Part shown: positions 21,690 through 33,952 of the stretch, in pieces | How positions within the stretch are numbered: the stretch's first letter is position 1 | How the letters are laid out: every line of letters starts with the position of its first letter | NCBI RefSeq assembly: GCF_963259705.1 | Contig: NC_081844.1 | Coordinates: 44,447,930-44,511,929 of the forward strand | DNA: 64,000 bases | From: Myotis daubentonii | Taxonomy: Eukaryota; Chordata; Mammalia; Chiroptera; Vespertilionidae | Direction: 5' to 3' | The notes under the pieces: model-generated | What the model was told of the DNA's origin: nothing | The model's input: only the letters and a program-made list of their open reading frames with translations | Database searches by the model: none | Program-made: the position numbers and the translations under genes

Positions 21690-24430
21690 TTGCTGACAAA
21701 TATTATTTTTGTCTATGTTTATATTCAAGTTCAACTAACATATTTACATTTTAAAACTTTTGTCTTTAACCGTGTTTATATTAGCATATTTCTGGTTTAG
21801 TAGCTGTTCTTTCCAATATGCATCCTTACTAAGCTCTTTCCAAGGAAAGGGACTTCGGGGGGCATCTATAATACTTTCATCAATGAAGATAAATTTAAAA
21901 ATATTTTCATGACTTTTTACTTCAATTACATTTTTTAAAATGTCCTAGTTGCTATCTGCCTTTATTAAATATTTGGAAAATAAATTCAGGGGCAAAGAAT
22001 TGATAATTGTAGATACAACTTTACATTTTGCTTCTTCTATGCATTTTTGAGGAACTGGAGTTTATTTGAATTGAACTATGTGGAAAGTAGAATATTCTTA
22101 AGCTTTTGTTAATAACTATTACCTGTCACATTCTGAAAGAAAATCACCCTAGAGTTGCTTCATATCTTAGAAACGTCTCAAGGGTTATTTACTTGGTTCA
22201 AGATGGAATAGTAGCCTGGGAAGGAGAGTGGTCCCCTGTGAATAACAGCACATCCTCACAAACTCTGCTGTACATCAGAATGAAAAAAGGATGTGTGATA
22301 GCTTGTTGTTGGTGATGACACCCACTGCATTTCTTACAAATGTGTGTGTGCAATCTCATTTCTTGGTCATTCTTGATATTTTGTTTTAACATATTTTGCA
22401 ATTATCAAAAAGTCTTTTTTAAACAGCTGTGTTTAAAACCATGACAGAGACCATTCTTGGGGGGTGTTGGCATGATGAGAGCTCTATATCTCTGTAAACT
22501 GATGCTGAAGATATTTCTATTTCTATGTTTATAAAAGCAAAACCAAAAAAATATTATACAGTAGAGTTAAAAAATAAGATAATCTTCAATGTATGTGTTT
22601 CTTTATCCTCCTTTGCTTATACCCATTTATTTTCAGCCTCAAATACCTGTGTTAGCATTAGGACGCAAAATACGTAAGGATATAGTGATTTTACACTTAA
22701 TTATAGAGCACCCCCAAATATTTGCCTTTTAAAATGAATACTGGAAAGAATAGAAAAGACCTTCGGATTCTTAAGTATCAGAATATAAGTATACAATGAC
22801 TTGTGCATGTGGTTTATTGCAAAATCTATTACTTCCATGGAACTTTTCCAGTGCAGTAGAATTAATGTAACAGAAAAGAATGCATGCAGAATGAATTAGA
22901 GGCCCCTGGATTTGGAGAAATAGAGGCAACAAACAAAATGAAACATATATATGTTGTGTTTCAAGATGGTTACATAAGGGAAATATTGCTGCAAGTATGC
23001 TTTTCAGAATTCTAGATCAGTAGTATGTGCATTTATGTTGCATAAAAAGGGGGTTAAAAAAACATCTATTAAACAGCAATTTATTGTTAAATTTTTAAAA
23101 AATCTTCACTATGTGAAAGTGCTTGGAAAAAGCCCAGGAAAAGAGATATGTTGTGTTTCTGAGACATTAATACCAAAAATATCCCCTCTCATTTTTTCTC
23201 CTAATCAAAGTATAGTATTATTAAAAGTTTAGAATTTTATAAGTATTTATTGTCCAAGGACCTTTCTAAAATACTTTTTTTTCAAGTTTTATTTTATTCC
23301 TTTGCATGTTTCCAATTGACCAAACAAATATAAAATTGCTTTAGGTTTTTATTTGCTGCACATTTAAACTCCCCATCTCCCTATGTCATGATACGACATG
23401 GTACTTAACATTTATCACTATGGAAAATCTAACATACCCATCTTTGTATTGCTGGCTCTTCTAAAAAACATAATAGTTGAATAAGCTTTGTAATATTGTA
23501 TTTTTCCCCTTTTTATACCTCCATCACTCTTTGATCCAATGTTTTATTTCATATGTTATTAAAGCAGAACTTGAACAAAGCCACAAACAGATTTCGAAGG
23601 AGAGGTTTTGGGAATTATATTCACTGTACCACCACTAACCTCCCAGACCCATGCAGTGACAAATTTTGTGAATCATTCTTGTGCTAGAGATCCTGCATTT
23701 ACTCTAAAACTCCCAGATTAAGATATAGCACACCGTTTTTAATGAGCACTTGGAGTAGAAAATCAGTGTCTGGCCAAGTTCCAGTTCAAGTAATTATATT
23801 CTCCTTTCCTAAATCTTACCCTGTAGTTTTCATTCTTGAATTGTAAAATAGTCTTAACAGTTGTGATCATTTAAATCTGTGTTACAATTTAAGATCTTTA
23901 GATGGTTTGGATGAGAAGCTTATGCTGCTATAAATGCTTAAAATAGTATTGGCTAAGTTGGTCATGCTTTAAGGCGTATTTCTCAGTACTTTTAAGTGGA
24001 ATAGGGGAATTATGCAGACATTAATAAGTGACAGCATTTTATTTTCCAGGTTCTTTGCTTTCATTATGTTTTTACTTTTAAGTAGATATTATATTTTACT
24101 GTACTTACAATTGAAAGAACTTCCACGTCTCATAGTTTTTCTCTGCCTAGTTGCTGCTGCTAGTTTTCTCAGATACCTGAATTATAAAAAGGAGGCCAAA
24201 GCCCTGTACGGTTAGCAACACCAGTCCTGCAAGCTTCTGTGCATAGTGCAGGCAAGGTTCGCACAAGGATGTGAAGGTTCGGATACTTCTTCCGTTGTTA
24301 TATAAATGGGAGAAGGTTTAGAAAAAAAGAGTGATAAGGTACTAACTTAGTGTGTTTTTATGGACTGAGTGAGAAATGGGACAGGGTCATTGTAATTGCC
24401 CATGAGTCTCATTGATGATATCTATCTACC
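21690..24430. other. AT-rich non-coding stretch
   Basis: Short ORFs only (up to 69 aa), none with motifs or supported splice sites. No repeat was confidently recognised. Confidence 0.5.
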
Positions 24431-24710
24431 CACACTGCCCAATACGGAGGCTATGGAGAACTTGAAATGTGGCTAGTACAGATTGAGATTAGAGTGTAGA
24501 TATAAAATAGAAAGTGTACTTTGAAGGCTTAGTGTTAAAGTTAATGTAAAACATGTCAATTTTCATATTAATTAAATGTTATTTCAAATATATTAAATAA
24601 GAAAAATATATTACTAAAATTAATTTTTCCTGATGTTTTATTTTTTATATGTGGCTAGTAGAAAATTTAAAATTGCATATGTGGTTCATGTAATATTTCT
24701 ATTAGACAAG
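24431..24710 (-). mobile_element. MER33-like hAT-Charlie element, reverse orientation
   Basis: It begins 'cactgcccaatacggaggct', has 'gaacttgaaatgtggctagt', a long AT-rich middle, 'gtggctagtagaaaatttaa' and 'atatttctattagac'. These are the two ends of a Charlie-type element. The family assignment is from memory. Confidence 0.6.
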
Positions 24711-24734
24711 GATACTCTTCATCTTCCCAATAAG

Positions 24735-25046
24735 ATAAATATCACATGCTCTCACTCATTTATGGATTATAATGAACAATGTAAACCGATGAACAAAAAC
24801 AGATGTAGAGACAAGAAACATCGATCAGATGCTCAAAACTCAGAGGGAAAGCAGGGGAGGGTGGGGGTGAGGGGGAGAGATCAACCAAAGGACTTGTATG
24901 CATGCATATAAGCATAAGTGTTGGATGTGGACAACAGGGGATGAGAGTGAGGGCAGGATTGGGGGGATGAGGAGACATTGGGGGGATAAGGACACATTTG
25001 TAATATCTTATTCAATAAAGGGGAAAATATATATATTAAAAAAATT
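24735..25046 (+). mobile_element. L1 3' end with A-rich tail
   Basis: It starts 'gataaatatcacatgctctc', followed by 'actcatttatggattataat', a G-rich tract (about 24840-24990) and 'aatatcttattcaataaagg' ending in A-rich sequence. This is a typical 5'-truncated L1 3' UTR. The G-rich part has runs that could form a G-quadruplex. Confidence 0.85.
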
Positions 25047-26755
25047 TCTCCCTGTCATTTTAATTTTCTTGATGTTTTCAGAAGATGTTTTTATATTTGT
25101 GTGTTAATAAAGTCCCCACTTAATACCTGCTGACCAATTATTTTAAAATCAGTCTGTGAAATTGATGAACCTCAAGTGATTTAAAGTTTTTTTAGGAGTT
25201 TTGGATTTCTATGAGTTCACAGTGATAGGTTTTTACTTGCTTTACACAACAATTTTTATGTGTTTTGTTTCCTTTCAAGCTTTTGTTATAACTTCATTTA
25301 AAACACTTGGGAATATTGCTTTGTTTCATTTTCTGCTTTTTAAAGGACTAGACACATGATGAAATTGTGGAAGAAATTACATAATATTACCAAGCATACC
25401 GTGTAATTTCCTGTTATGAAGGCAATAGACACTTATATGGATGGACGATTTAACACAGGTATTAGGTTAAAATAATTTCAAGGCAAAACTTTAGGATAAT
25501 TGAATACTGTTTTTTTCCCTGCCATTATCACAAATATGAGGCACAAAGAAAGCAGTAGCGATGGGAAAGCACAACATTATTGCCTCTACTTTGCTGGGTG
25601 CTAGTAATTTCATGGAAGGTTCTGCGATCGGATTTTAGAGCTGCTGTTCTGCGACATTTGCTCCTCAATCATTGACTCCAATAGAAAAGAGTGTTCTGCA
25701 GTGATGTCCTCAAAAGCTGTAATGGTTTTGGAACATGAAGATTGACTTATTAGAAAGACGCAGAGATGATAGAAATTTTAAAGTTTTGTTGAATCCCAAG
25801 TAATCGTTGGGAGGAGGGATTTTTGAAGCAGACATGGCAGGATTCTAGTAAAAATGAACATTTGAACAAACTTTTCCTTTTCTGATTCTATTGAAGTAAT
25901 GTGCTTCTTTTGTTCACTTATTTAAGTATAGATAGCTGCATAAAAACTAAGTAATCAAATAATGTTTTAGCATGGCAGGCAGCTCTGATTTTCTCTCTCT
26001 CCTAACTCTCTCATATTGGAACGATATCCGTATGCTCATCTCACATATATGATTTCTGCTGGGGCCTTTGTGTGTTCATAAGACTCAGGCACCTGACCCA
26101 ATAGGACACTCAAACTTTTCCTGGGAATTATGGACTTGAAGCCAGAGAACGGAGTGGTGGTCTTTCTCTAGTGCAGATATTCATAAACATTTTTTTTTGT
26201 TTGTTTTGTCACAAGGATCACTTTGGGAAGTCAATGGACCCTTCTCAAAACAATGTTTTCAAATGCATATAAGAAAATACTTGGGATAATAAAGAAAATA
26301 AGCTGTGTTGAAGTAACAGTTATCAAGCTATAAATGAAAATTCCAGATTTGATATACGATCATATATGATTCTTACCAGAGAAAACAGCAACTGGCATCA
26401 GAGGGATTGGGGCAGAAAATGAGAATGAAACAGGTAGGCAGAGAAAGCAGAGATGAACAAGGGAGAGACAGAGTTCTGACAGTGATTAAAACACTGGTAC
26501 TCGTTTTTCCCTGAGGCACAGTCTATTGCTGTTGTTGGTATGTTTGTTTTTCACTCACCTAATTGTTTCTGTTAGTTGATGACTTTTTAAGCTCCTTTTT
26601 GTGCTTTGATACTTAGTGTCATTTGAATGCTAATACTGTACAAACTGTGTTATATTATGGACATTAAACACGTTATGGAAAGGATTGCTAAATTTTAGAA
26701 TCTCAAAGTCAGAGATCATACTATGCTACCTGACATTTAATCTTTGTAAGCCAGG
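25047..26755. other. AT-rich non-coding stretch
   Basis: No gene, repeat or RNA was confidently recognised. Confidence 0.5.
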
Positions 26756-26757
26756 AG

Positions 26758-26958
26758 GATGCACTGCTGTCCAGCAGAACTTGCTGCAGTGATGGAATTG
26801 TTTCTGCAAGACAGTAGCCACTAGCAGCGTGTGCTTCTTGAGCACTGGGAACGTGACTAATGTGGCGGAGGAACTGAATTTTATAAGATTTTTTTTCATT
26901 AATTTGAATTTGACTTCAAATAGTTACATATGGGACTGCAGAGGCTATAAAGCAGTCC
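26758..26958 (+). mobile_element. MER3-like hAT-Charlie element
   Basis: It contains 'actgctgtccagcagaactt', 'agtgatggaattgtttct', 'acagtagccactagca', 'gaggaactgaattttataag' and 'aaatagttacatatggg'. This is the same family as 21216. Confidence 0.7.
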
Positions 26959-27061
26959 TCTTTGATTTATACATTCTCACAATTTCCTCAACAGGAATGG
27001 CTCAGATTGGTGCTCAGAAAGTTGCTCTGGTTAATGTCCCATGGGAATCTATATATTTCTT

Positions 27062-27297
27062 TTTAAAAAAATCCTCACCAAGGATATGTTTATTGATTTC
27101 AGAGTGAGAAAGGAAGGGGCGGGGGGAGAGACAGAGAGATGGGGAAACAGTGATGGAAGAGAGATACATCAATTGGTTGCCTCCCTTACATGCCCCAACA
27201 GAAGATCAAACCTTTAAGCTAGGCATGTGCCCTGACCACCGTCTTTTGGTGTATGGGATGATGCACCAACCAACCAAGCTACCCAGCCAGGGCTATT
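27062..27297 (-). mobile_element. Ves-related SINE, reverse orientation, older copy
   Basis: The GA-rich run, 'catcaattggttgcctccct', 'gaagatcaaacctttaagct' and 'caagctacccagccagggct' follow the Ves plan on the minus strand with much divergence. No clean target duplication was found. Confidence 0.8.
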
Positions 27298-27359
27298 CCG
27301 ATTTTTTAGGGCATTACTAAGTGCGTAATAGGAAGATAGCCTCATGTAATGGAAAGACC

Positions 27360-27845
27360 CTTGGCTTAGAAGTCAGAGGTGATCTTGCCGTTCAATGTAA
27401 ACCTGGTTACACACTAACTGTCTATGTCAATTAGTAACCTTAGGGGAACATATCAAACCTAAGTGAACCTCAGTTTCATCATCTGTATATTGGGGATAAG
27501 AATATCCCTCTCACAGTGTTATTGTGGGAATTAAAGTAAATATATTGAAAATAAAGTTAGCTCTAACCAGTTTGGCTCAGTGGATAGAGCGTCGGCCTGC
27601 GGACTCAAGGGTCCCAGGTTCCATTCCAGTCAAAGGCATGTACCTTGGTTACAGGCACATCCCCAGTAGGGGGTGTGCAGGAAGCAGCTGATCGATGTTT
27701 CTAACTCTCTATCCCTCTCCCTTCCTCTCTGTAAAAAATCAATAAAACATATTTTTTAAAAAAAGAAAATAAAGTTAAATACATTTAAAGAGCTTACCAT
27801 AGTGCCTAACATGGTTGTTAACCAGTAAATGTTTGATATTATTAG
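27360..27845 (+). mobile_element. MIR SINE interrupted by a Ves
   Basis: The left part (27360-27559) has 'cttagaagtcagaggtgatc' and 'cagtttcatcatctgtatat'. The right part (27765-27845) has 'catagtgcctaacatgg' and 'agtaaatgtttgatattatt'. The Ves lies between them, so the MIR is older. Confidence 0.85.
27560..27764 (+). mobile_element. Ves SINE inside MIR
   Basis: The head is 'gctctaaccagtttggctca', the body CT-rich, the tail 'aatcaataaaacatattt'. An exact 13-bp duplication (gaaaataaagtta) flanks it at 27547-27559 and 27765-27777. Confidence 0.95.
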
Positions 27846-28861
27846 AATTTTTTTTTTTTAGTTTGGATAATTTTTAAAATATTCAGATAGAGCATTTCAC
27901 TTTAGTTTATGCTAGAGAAATGCTAAGCAATAAAACCTTCTACCTTTAGTAGAAGATTCAATATTTTGTCTCAATATAATTGGAACATATTTTGAAAAGC
28001 ATACCTTGGTTAACATATCAAGGTTGATATTTGAATAGGATTCTGTAGTATTGTGGAAGCATGTGATGTTTCATTTAATTGTTGAATTTTTTTACATTTA
28101 AAAAACAGGATGTATTCTCTCAAAGTAAAAAAAAAAAAAATTCTGCTCTCAGCTATCCACACAATTGTTCGTAATTATATTCTACTTGAACTTAAGTGCA
28201 TGGTGATTATTGAAGGAGTTTGAATTTAAGTTTAGTCCAAGTTTAGATGTTTTTAAAGTGCTCAAGTGATGCTTTTATCAAACAGATTTATCAGATGTCT
28301 GTTACTGAACTGTCACAGAATTAAGCCTGTAATGATTCTATTCAACAGTCCTCATTACACTCTCCATATCCAGTAAATTGAGCTTTCCAGGGTCCATTCT
28401 TATGTGTGTAAAATGTCAGCATTGGCCATTTTTTCCTACATATTACTACCCTTTATCAGTTTGGTACTCTTTATCAGTAATCTGACCTATATACATTGAA
28501 ATTTATATATCTAGCAACTGCTCCACAAATGGGTTTTTAAACATTGATATTAACAATATATTTTAGCTTGATATCTTAAGCTGTGAAATTATTTATGGAT
28601 GTTTCCATAAATAATGGCTATGTTAGGATCCACACTGCTATATTTTACAATGATGCAAGATATTTATATTCTTATATAAAATACTTAATCACACTTTTTA
28701 AGATTGTATGGCTCCTTTTTATTGAATTGTTCTTGGGGGTCCATGTATTATATCATAATTCTAAGTAAATTTTTTAGAAACTAAATATTGTATTTTCTAT
28801 GCAAAATATATTTGTTAGTAGGACCCCTCTTGGGTATCAAAGCTGAATGCCATTCTGCTAC
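27846..28861. other. AT-rich non-coding stretch
   Basis: Nothing recognised beyond A/T homopolymers. Confidence 0.5.
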
Positions 28862-28863
28862 TA

Positions 28864-29144
28864 CAGTGGGGCCTTGACTTACGAGTTTAATTCGTTCCGT
28901 GACGGAGCTCATAACTCAAATTACTCGTATGTCAAATCAAAAAGTGAACGAGTGAGACACGTAATGCTGGGCTGATGTTGTGGCGTTCACTGTGACGTTC
29001 GCTGCACCAACTAGCTGTGGGGTATCTGAAGCTGGCTCGTAACCCGAATTTTAGCTCGCAACTCAAAGCAAAAAACTAGGCCGAGAGACGCTCGTATCTA
29101 GAAAAACTCGTTAGTCGGGACACTCGTAAGTCAAGGCCCCACTG
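28864..29144. mobile_element. 281-bp TA-flanked MITE (Tc1/mariner superfamily type), CpG-rich
   Basis: Inverted ends begin 'cagtggggccttgacttacg' on the left and the same text read from the right, flanked by TA at 28862-28863 and 29145-29146. The interior keeps many CpG dinucleotides and repeated 'ctcgtaa'/'ttacgag' words. It has no coding capacity and would need a transposase from a relative elsewhere. The superfamily comes from TA duplication and end structure; the family name was not recognised. Confidence 0.88.
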
Positions 29145-29339
29145 TAATTTTAAATTAGGTCATTAGCTGTGAAAGCTTACTTAGCCCAGCACAGCACAGC
29201 TGCTGAATATGACAGTATTTTCACGGTCAGAGGAAAGCTATATAAGGCTGATTTCACTCTCTTTAATTTCCTCCCATATTTTTCTCTTGATTTCTCTATG
29301 ATAGAGAAATTCCAGCTTATTTCATGTGGATGTGGGCTG

Positions 29340-29405
29340 CGCATTGAGATTTTAAAACTGTCTCCAGATGATTCTAAGGTGCAGCACAGTTTGAGAATGG
29401 CCGCA
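29340..29405. mobile_element. Small MER5-like fragment
   Basis: The words 'ctccagatgattctaaggtg', 'cagcacag' and 'tttgagaatgg' resemble the end of a MER5-type element. The other end is missing. Confidence 0.4.
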
Positions 29406-29409
29406 GTAA

Positions 29410-30440
29410 GCACCCTACTCTAGTAGAGCGTACTTTATCACATGATGGGTTTTAGTAGTGTCCCCTTCATTTGTTTCACTTACAGAAGTAAAATGAGGCA
29501 ATCAGTTCTCTTGATTTCTTTTTTTTAACTGTCATCAAAATACTCTTAAAATAAATGACACATTTATTGCCTTAATGACTTGGGTTCTTTGTTGGTGACA
29601 CTCTGGGTTATTATTTTATTTTTTTGGGACACAACGAACATACCAGCATTGATCACAGGTACTGAACTGACCATCGTTAAGACCACACGTGGCAAACCCA
29701 CCTCTGGAAACTGTCAACACTTACACTCTGACACAACCAGGCGACCTCTTGGCAGCCTCACTCTCTCACGTGATGGAACAAACATTGCATCTTTATTTCC
29801 TTAGCCACATAAAGTAGTCTCCCCTCTGTGCACATGCGAGGCTATGCTGATTTGTCACTACTCCAAAGTGTATGGTTTTCCTGTTTCCTACTATCTCTGC
29901 CCACTTATCTTTTCCATTGCTAAAGCTGCTTTGTCCCGCTCAGACAGTTTAGCCTTTTGCTCTGTATCCCACCCAGTGTATCCTCTTTCAGTTTATTTCT
30001 TCCTCAAATCCCTTCTAATTTTAGCCTCTCCTATCTTCATCTCTCCTAGTTGCCCATAAAATTCCCTTGGAAATCTATGTCTATTTCTTCTTTGTCACCT
30101 AAATACCATCTATTCTCTCAACAATTTTTCTGCCATGCTTTTCTAATACTTGAACTCTGCTCATTTGTACATTTAAAAAAAGAATTTATTCCCTGGTTTC
30201 TTCATAGCCTATAAACTGGCATTCAAACTAACCACTCTTTCAACATTTCTCTCTGAAAATTTTTAATAAAGTCCTTATTGCCAAATTCAAGGTTGTAGTT
30301 TCAGGGTTGAAAATGCTCTAGGAAGACAGAACAAAAGCCTTTATTCCATTCATGCATCACTTTGAACAGTTATAGAATATCTACTTCCCAGATGACTCTT
30401 TGAGAGATAAAATCAGTAAATAATTAAGAGAATAAATTAG
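29410..30440. other. Non-coding stretch, nothing confident
   Basis: ORFs of 74 and 71 aa (29580-29804, 29844-30059) have no recognisable motifs. Pieces of 30060-30240 vaguely resemble L2 but cannot be supported. Confidence 0.4.
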
Positions 30441-30444
30441 CTCA

Positions 30445-30592
30445 TGTTTATTGAGCAGTGATTATCTACTAGATGCTTTCCCGGATCATCCCCTTTAATT
30501 CCCATGGCAGCCCAGGCACAGCCCAAGTAAGTGGCCAAAATCAAATTCAAACTCAGGTCTTTCTGACTGCAGAACTCATGCTTTTGTATATC
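30445..30592 (-). mobile_element. MIR, reverse orientation
   Basis: The reverse MIR blocks appear in order: 'tttattgagcagtgattatc', 'cccctttaattcccatggca', 'aactcaggtctttctgactg'. Confidence 0.7.
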
Positions 30593-30849
30593 TGCATATA
30601 ACTGTGGGGTAGTCCCTTCAATTATGAAGTTAGAGAATCACTTACTTTTACAGAGATGATTATCCGGTCTATAATCTTCATTTTAATGACAAAAGAGGTA
30701 GCTGCTGGTATAGTAATAGCTAAATGGGATTGGTTAAAGTCAGTTGGTTATGTTGTGTCATAAGACTGAAACTGCTGTGCTTCATTTGTAAATTCTGACA
30801 GTCATTCTGTCTCTGAAGGACCAGGTAATGACAGAAGATTCCTTTAGAA

Positions 30850-31063
30850 GAGGGGTTTTCACTCTCCTATTGACACACTTGGTCAAATAATTCATTGATG
30901 TGGGGGAGCTGTGTGGTGCATTTTAGGATATTTAGCAATGCCCCTGGCCTGTACTCATATATTAGTAGCACCTTCTAACCTCCAATTGTGACAATCAAAA
31001 ATTTCTCCAGATATTGCCAAGCATCCCGCAAGGGCAAAATCACTGTTTAAGAACCACTGCACT
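30850..31063 (-). mobile_element. MER20-like hAT-Charlie element, reverse orientation
   Basis: It contains 'gtgtggtgcattttaggata', 'tttagcaatgcccctggcct', 'ttctccagatattgccaagc' and ends 'gtttaagaaccactg'. The order and end fit MER20. MER20 is known to carry regulatory sites in placental mammals; nothing here shows that for this copy. Confidence 0.75.
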
Positions 31064-31599
31064 GCCACTGAGAGGGACGACATAGGGAAATTAGGCGTTG
31101 ACCTCCAACATTCCATTGCAACTGCTATTTCCAAGATCCCCCTGACCTGCAGGTTGCAGTGGTCATGTTTTGGAACTCAATATATTGACCTGTCTCCAGC
31201 CTTTGTCAGTGATCTTTCTAACCAAAAATACCTCATTCATTTGGCTTCCAGGAAACCACATTCTTGATTGTCCTCAGTCCTCCCGGGCCCTCTGTCTCAG
31301 GTGGCTTTCCTGATTCCTTCTGGTTATTTTAGTCATTAAACGTTGACATAACACACAGCCTCATTCCTGACAGCTCTTCTTTCTTCACACATTTCCTTGG
31401 TGAACTTATTCAGTCCTGTGACTTTAAAAAACATTTATGTGAATCCTCCATTCATTTTCAGAACTTACTGTTAAGTCTCATATGTCTAACAGCTTGATGA
31501 TTCCTCCAGTTGATTACGTAACAGGTATCACGAAAGTAATATGTAAATTACAATCCTGTTTTTGACATAATCAGATAAAACAAACCAACAAACAAACTT

Positions 31600-32240
31600 G
31601 AAACCATCCTTGACTCCTCTTTTTAACAATACACAGACAATCTATCAATAAATCATGTTGGCTGCACCTTCAAGTAAGGTCAAAATTCATCAATTTCTCC
31701 ACAACTCCACGGTGACCACCCTGGCTATGTTATTTATCACCAGGATTAATTCTATATCTCACAATTTAATGCCATGAAATCTTTTCTCAGCAGCAGTTTG
31801 AGGGATCTTTGTATGCATTATATGAGCTCTTATCATAGCTTTGCTTAAAACCCTCCAGGGGATCCCTCCCTCCTTGAGAGTCTTCACTGTGATTGAACAC
31901 TCCCTACACCCTCTGGCTCCTGGTTAACTCTCTGATCTCTTCTCTTTTCAACCTGGCTTTGTCACTCCTCCAGCTTCCCGTTCTAAACGTATCAGACATT
32001 GCTTCCATATCAGGTTCTTGTTTCTTTCTTTCCCCTGGAATTATTTTTCTCTAGATATTTGCATGGCTCTCTCCCTCACATTCCTTTCCTGACCACTTTA
32101 TTTAATATGATAATCTCCCACTTTCCCTACTTTCTTTTTTTTTTTTCCAAATCATTTATCACCTACCACCATTTGACACTTGCACTAATATTCTTTTTTG
32201 CTACTTTCATATCTTATGCTCCCTTGTTATACCCAAGACC
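31600..32240 (+). mobile_element. L2 LINE, degraded 3' part
   Basis: Pieces such as 'cttaaaaccctccaggggat', 'ctggctcctggttaact', 'atttgcatggctctctccct' and 'tcatttatcacctaccacca' occur in L2 order. The 122-aa ORF at 31999-32367 lies partly in it and is not a gene. Confidence 0.6.
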
Positions 32241-33252
32241 TAGAGGGACTTCTGGCTTAGTCCTCTACTTTTCCTACCTTCTCTTTCCTATTTTTCTCTT
32301 TGATCCACTTTCTGGGAGATTAAAGATGCATAATTTCATAGAGAATTATTTTTGCATGTTTGAATAACTACCTTATAATGTAAAGGGTATTTTTAGTCTA
32401 GTTGAGTAGTTATTTCTATTAAAGCACAGAGATAATTGTTAGGTCGCTCTTTTACAGCTTAGGAAAAGCGAAAATAGGAAAAAGTAGAGAAAGTAGACTG
32501 TTCCTAACAATTTTCCAGGCTTCTAAACCGAGGCTCTTATAAGATAAAACTGAGAGAAGAGAATGAGCTAAAAACAGGAAGAAAGAAGGCTCAACACAAA
32601 CATGTGAAGCAAGGAAGTGGCAAGTAATTTTCTGAGGAGGGAATACTCTGACTCGCATTTAAGAAATTTTATCTTCCACCTGCATTATGCAACCCAGGGC
32701 AGATGGACAAGAGCACCCACCATGAACCATTGGAACAGCCGTGCTCTGGGAAGCACAATCACAGGATTAGCAGCAGGTGTTAAGACCCTCTTTGTTTATT
32801 ACATTCCAAGGCTGGACCAAACTTGGATTTGGGAGAGGGACCCTGATTTAGGACTGTGAGGATTTTAAATGTTACTATAAGCCAAGCTCCTCTGCATTAT
32901 GATGAGACATCAGGATACAGTAACGACACAATGTGGTGAAGCCTTCTGCTCTAGTTGTATCCTGTCAGGTTTGGTCAAAGGTGGGCGCCAGCACATCTCA
33001 TGGCAAAATCAGGACACCGAGGTCAAGCCTTTGTGTTATGACCATACATTTCATATAAACTAGGAGACTTGCCACATGGGTATTTTGGTGTGTGAAAGTA
33101 TTCACTTCTCTCCTGGTGTAATAGGAGCTGAGCTCCAATTGTGTTAGTTGAATAGGATTTATCACCTGAAGCAAGGCCTATATTATGATCCCTAAACCTT
33201 TAGATTCTGTAGTTGCTGTGATAGAAAAAAGCAAAGGTATTTTGATCTAAAC
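32241..33252. other. Non-coding, partly GC-richer stretch
   Basis: The part at 32600-33060 is less AT-rich with an 80-aa ORF at 32617-32859 that has no motif. No repeat terminus was recognised. Confidence 0.4.
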
Positions 33253-33264
33253 AAAAATTGAGGT

Positions 33265-33478
33265 GCCCTTACTGGTTTGGCTCAGTGGATAGAGCATCGG
33301 CCTGAGGACTGAAGGGTCCCAGGTTCGATTCTGGTCAAGGGCATGTACCTTGGTTGCGGGCACATACTCAGTAGGGAGTGTGCAGGAGGCAGCTGATTGA
33401 TGTTTCTCTCTCATCGGTGTTTCTACCTCTCTATCCCTCTCCCTTCCTCTCTGTAAAAAAATCAATAAAATATATTTA
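33265..33478 (+). mobile_element. Ves SINE with target duplication
   Basis: The head 'gcccttactggtttggctca', an intact 'ggttcgattctgg' box-B-like stretch, CT-rich body and 'aatcaataaaatatatttaa' tail. The direct repeat aaaaattgagg flanks it (33253-33263 and 33479-33489). It is one of the better preserved copies. Confidence 0.95.
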
Positions 33479-33863
33479 AAAAATTGAGGCAATTTAATGT
33501 TTAACTTACTAATGTAAAAGGGGATGAGATTATTTCAAATAAGTAAAATCAACCTATATAATGAATATGGTTACTTAATATTTCTTAGTTTTGTATTTCG
33601 TAAATTTTATAATTTAGTGTAGGAAGTTGTAACTTATGTATTGTCAATAGATTGAAGTATTCCCAGTTCTGTCATTACCTATTTTAGCTATATATTAATA
33701 GTTAAAAATGTATTTATTTGAAGAAGAAGAATATTTTACTTGGTACAGATTATTTTAAGTGCAGGCAAGCTATGATCATCATAAGACTGAATAGGTATTA
33801 ACAACATTAAGATAAATATGTATCACATTTCTTAGTAAAATTGATCTTTCAGGATATTTATAC

Positions 33864-33952
33864 CTGTCACCAACAAAATGTTCAGGAAGATTTATTGTCA
33901 TAAATGCATTTGTTGCAGCAAATACACTTAATATGATCCAGGGTGCTTTGTG
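33864..33952 (-). CDS. Candidate 89-nt internal coding exon, membrane-segment-like (unrecognised protein)
   Basis: On the minus strand a long pyrimidine tract ending ttctgttgtttcag precedes the segment, and it is followed by a GTATAA donor after ...GTGACAG. Only one frame is open across all 89 nt (start phase 0, end phase 2). The other two contain stops. The peptide begins HKAPWIILSVFAATNAF and continues MTINLPEHFVGD. The WIILSVFAATNAF part could be a membrane segment followed by a loop. I do not recognise the protein. The donor matches consensus less well than the acceptor. No flanking exon could be linked, so chance remains possible. Confidence 0.35.
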
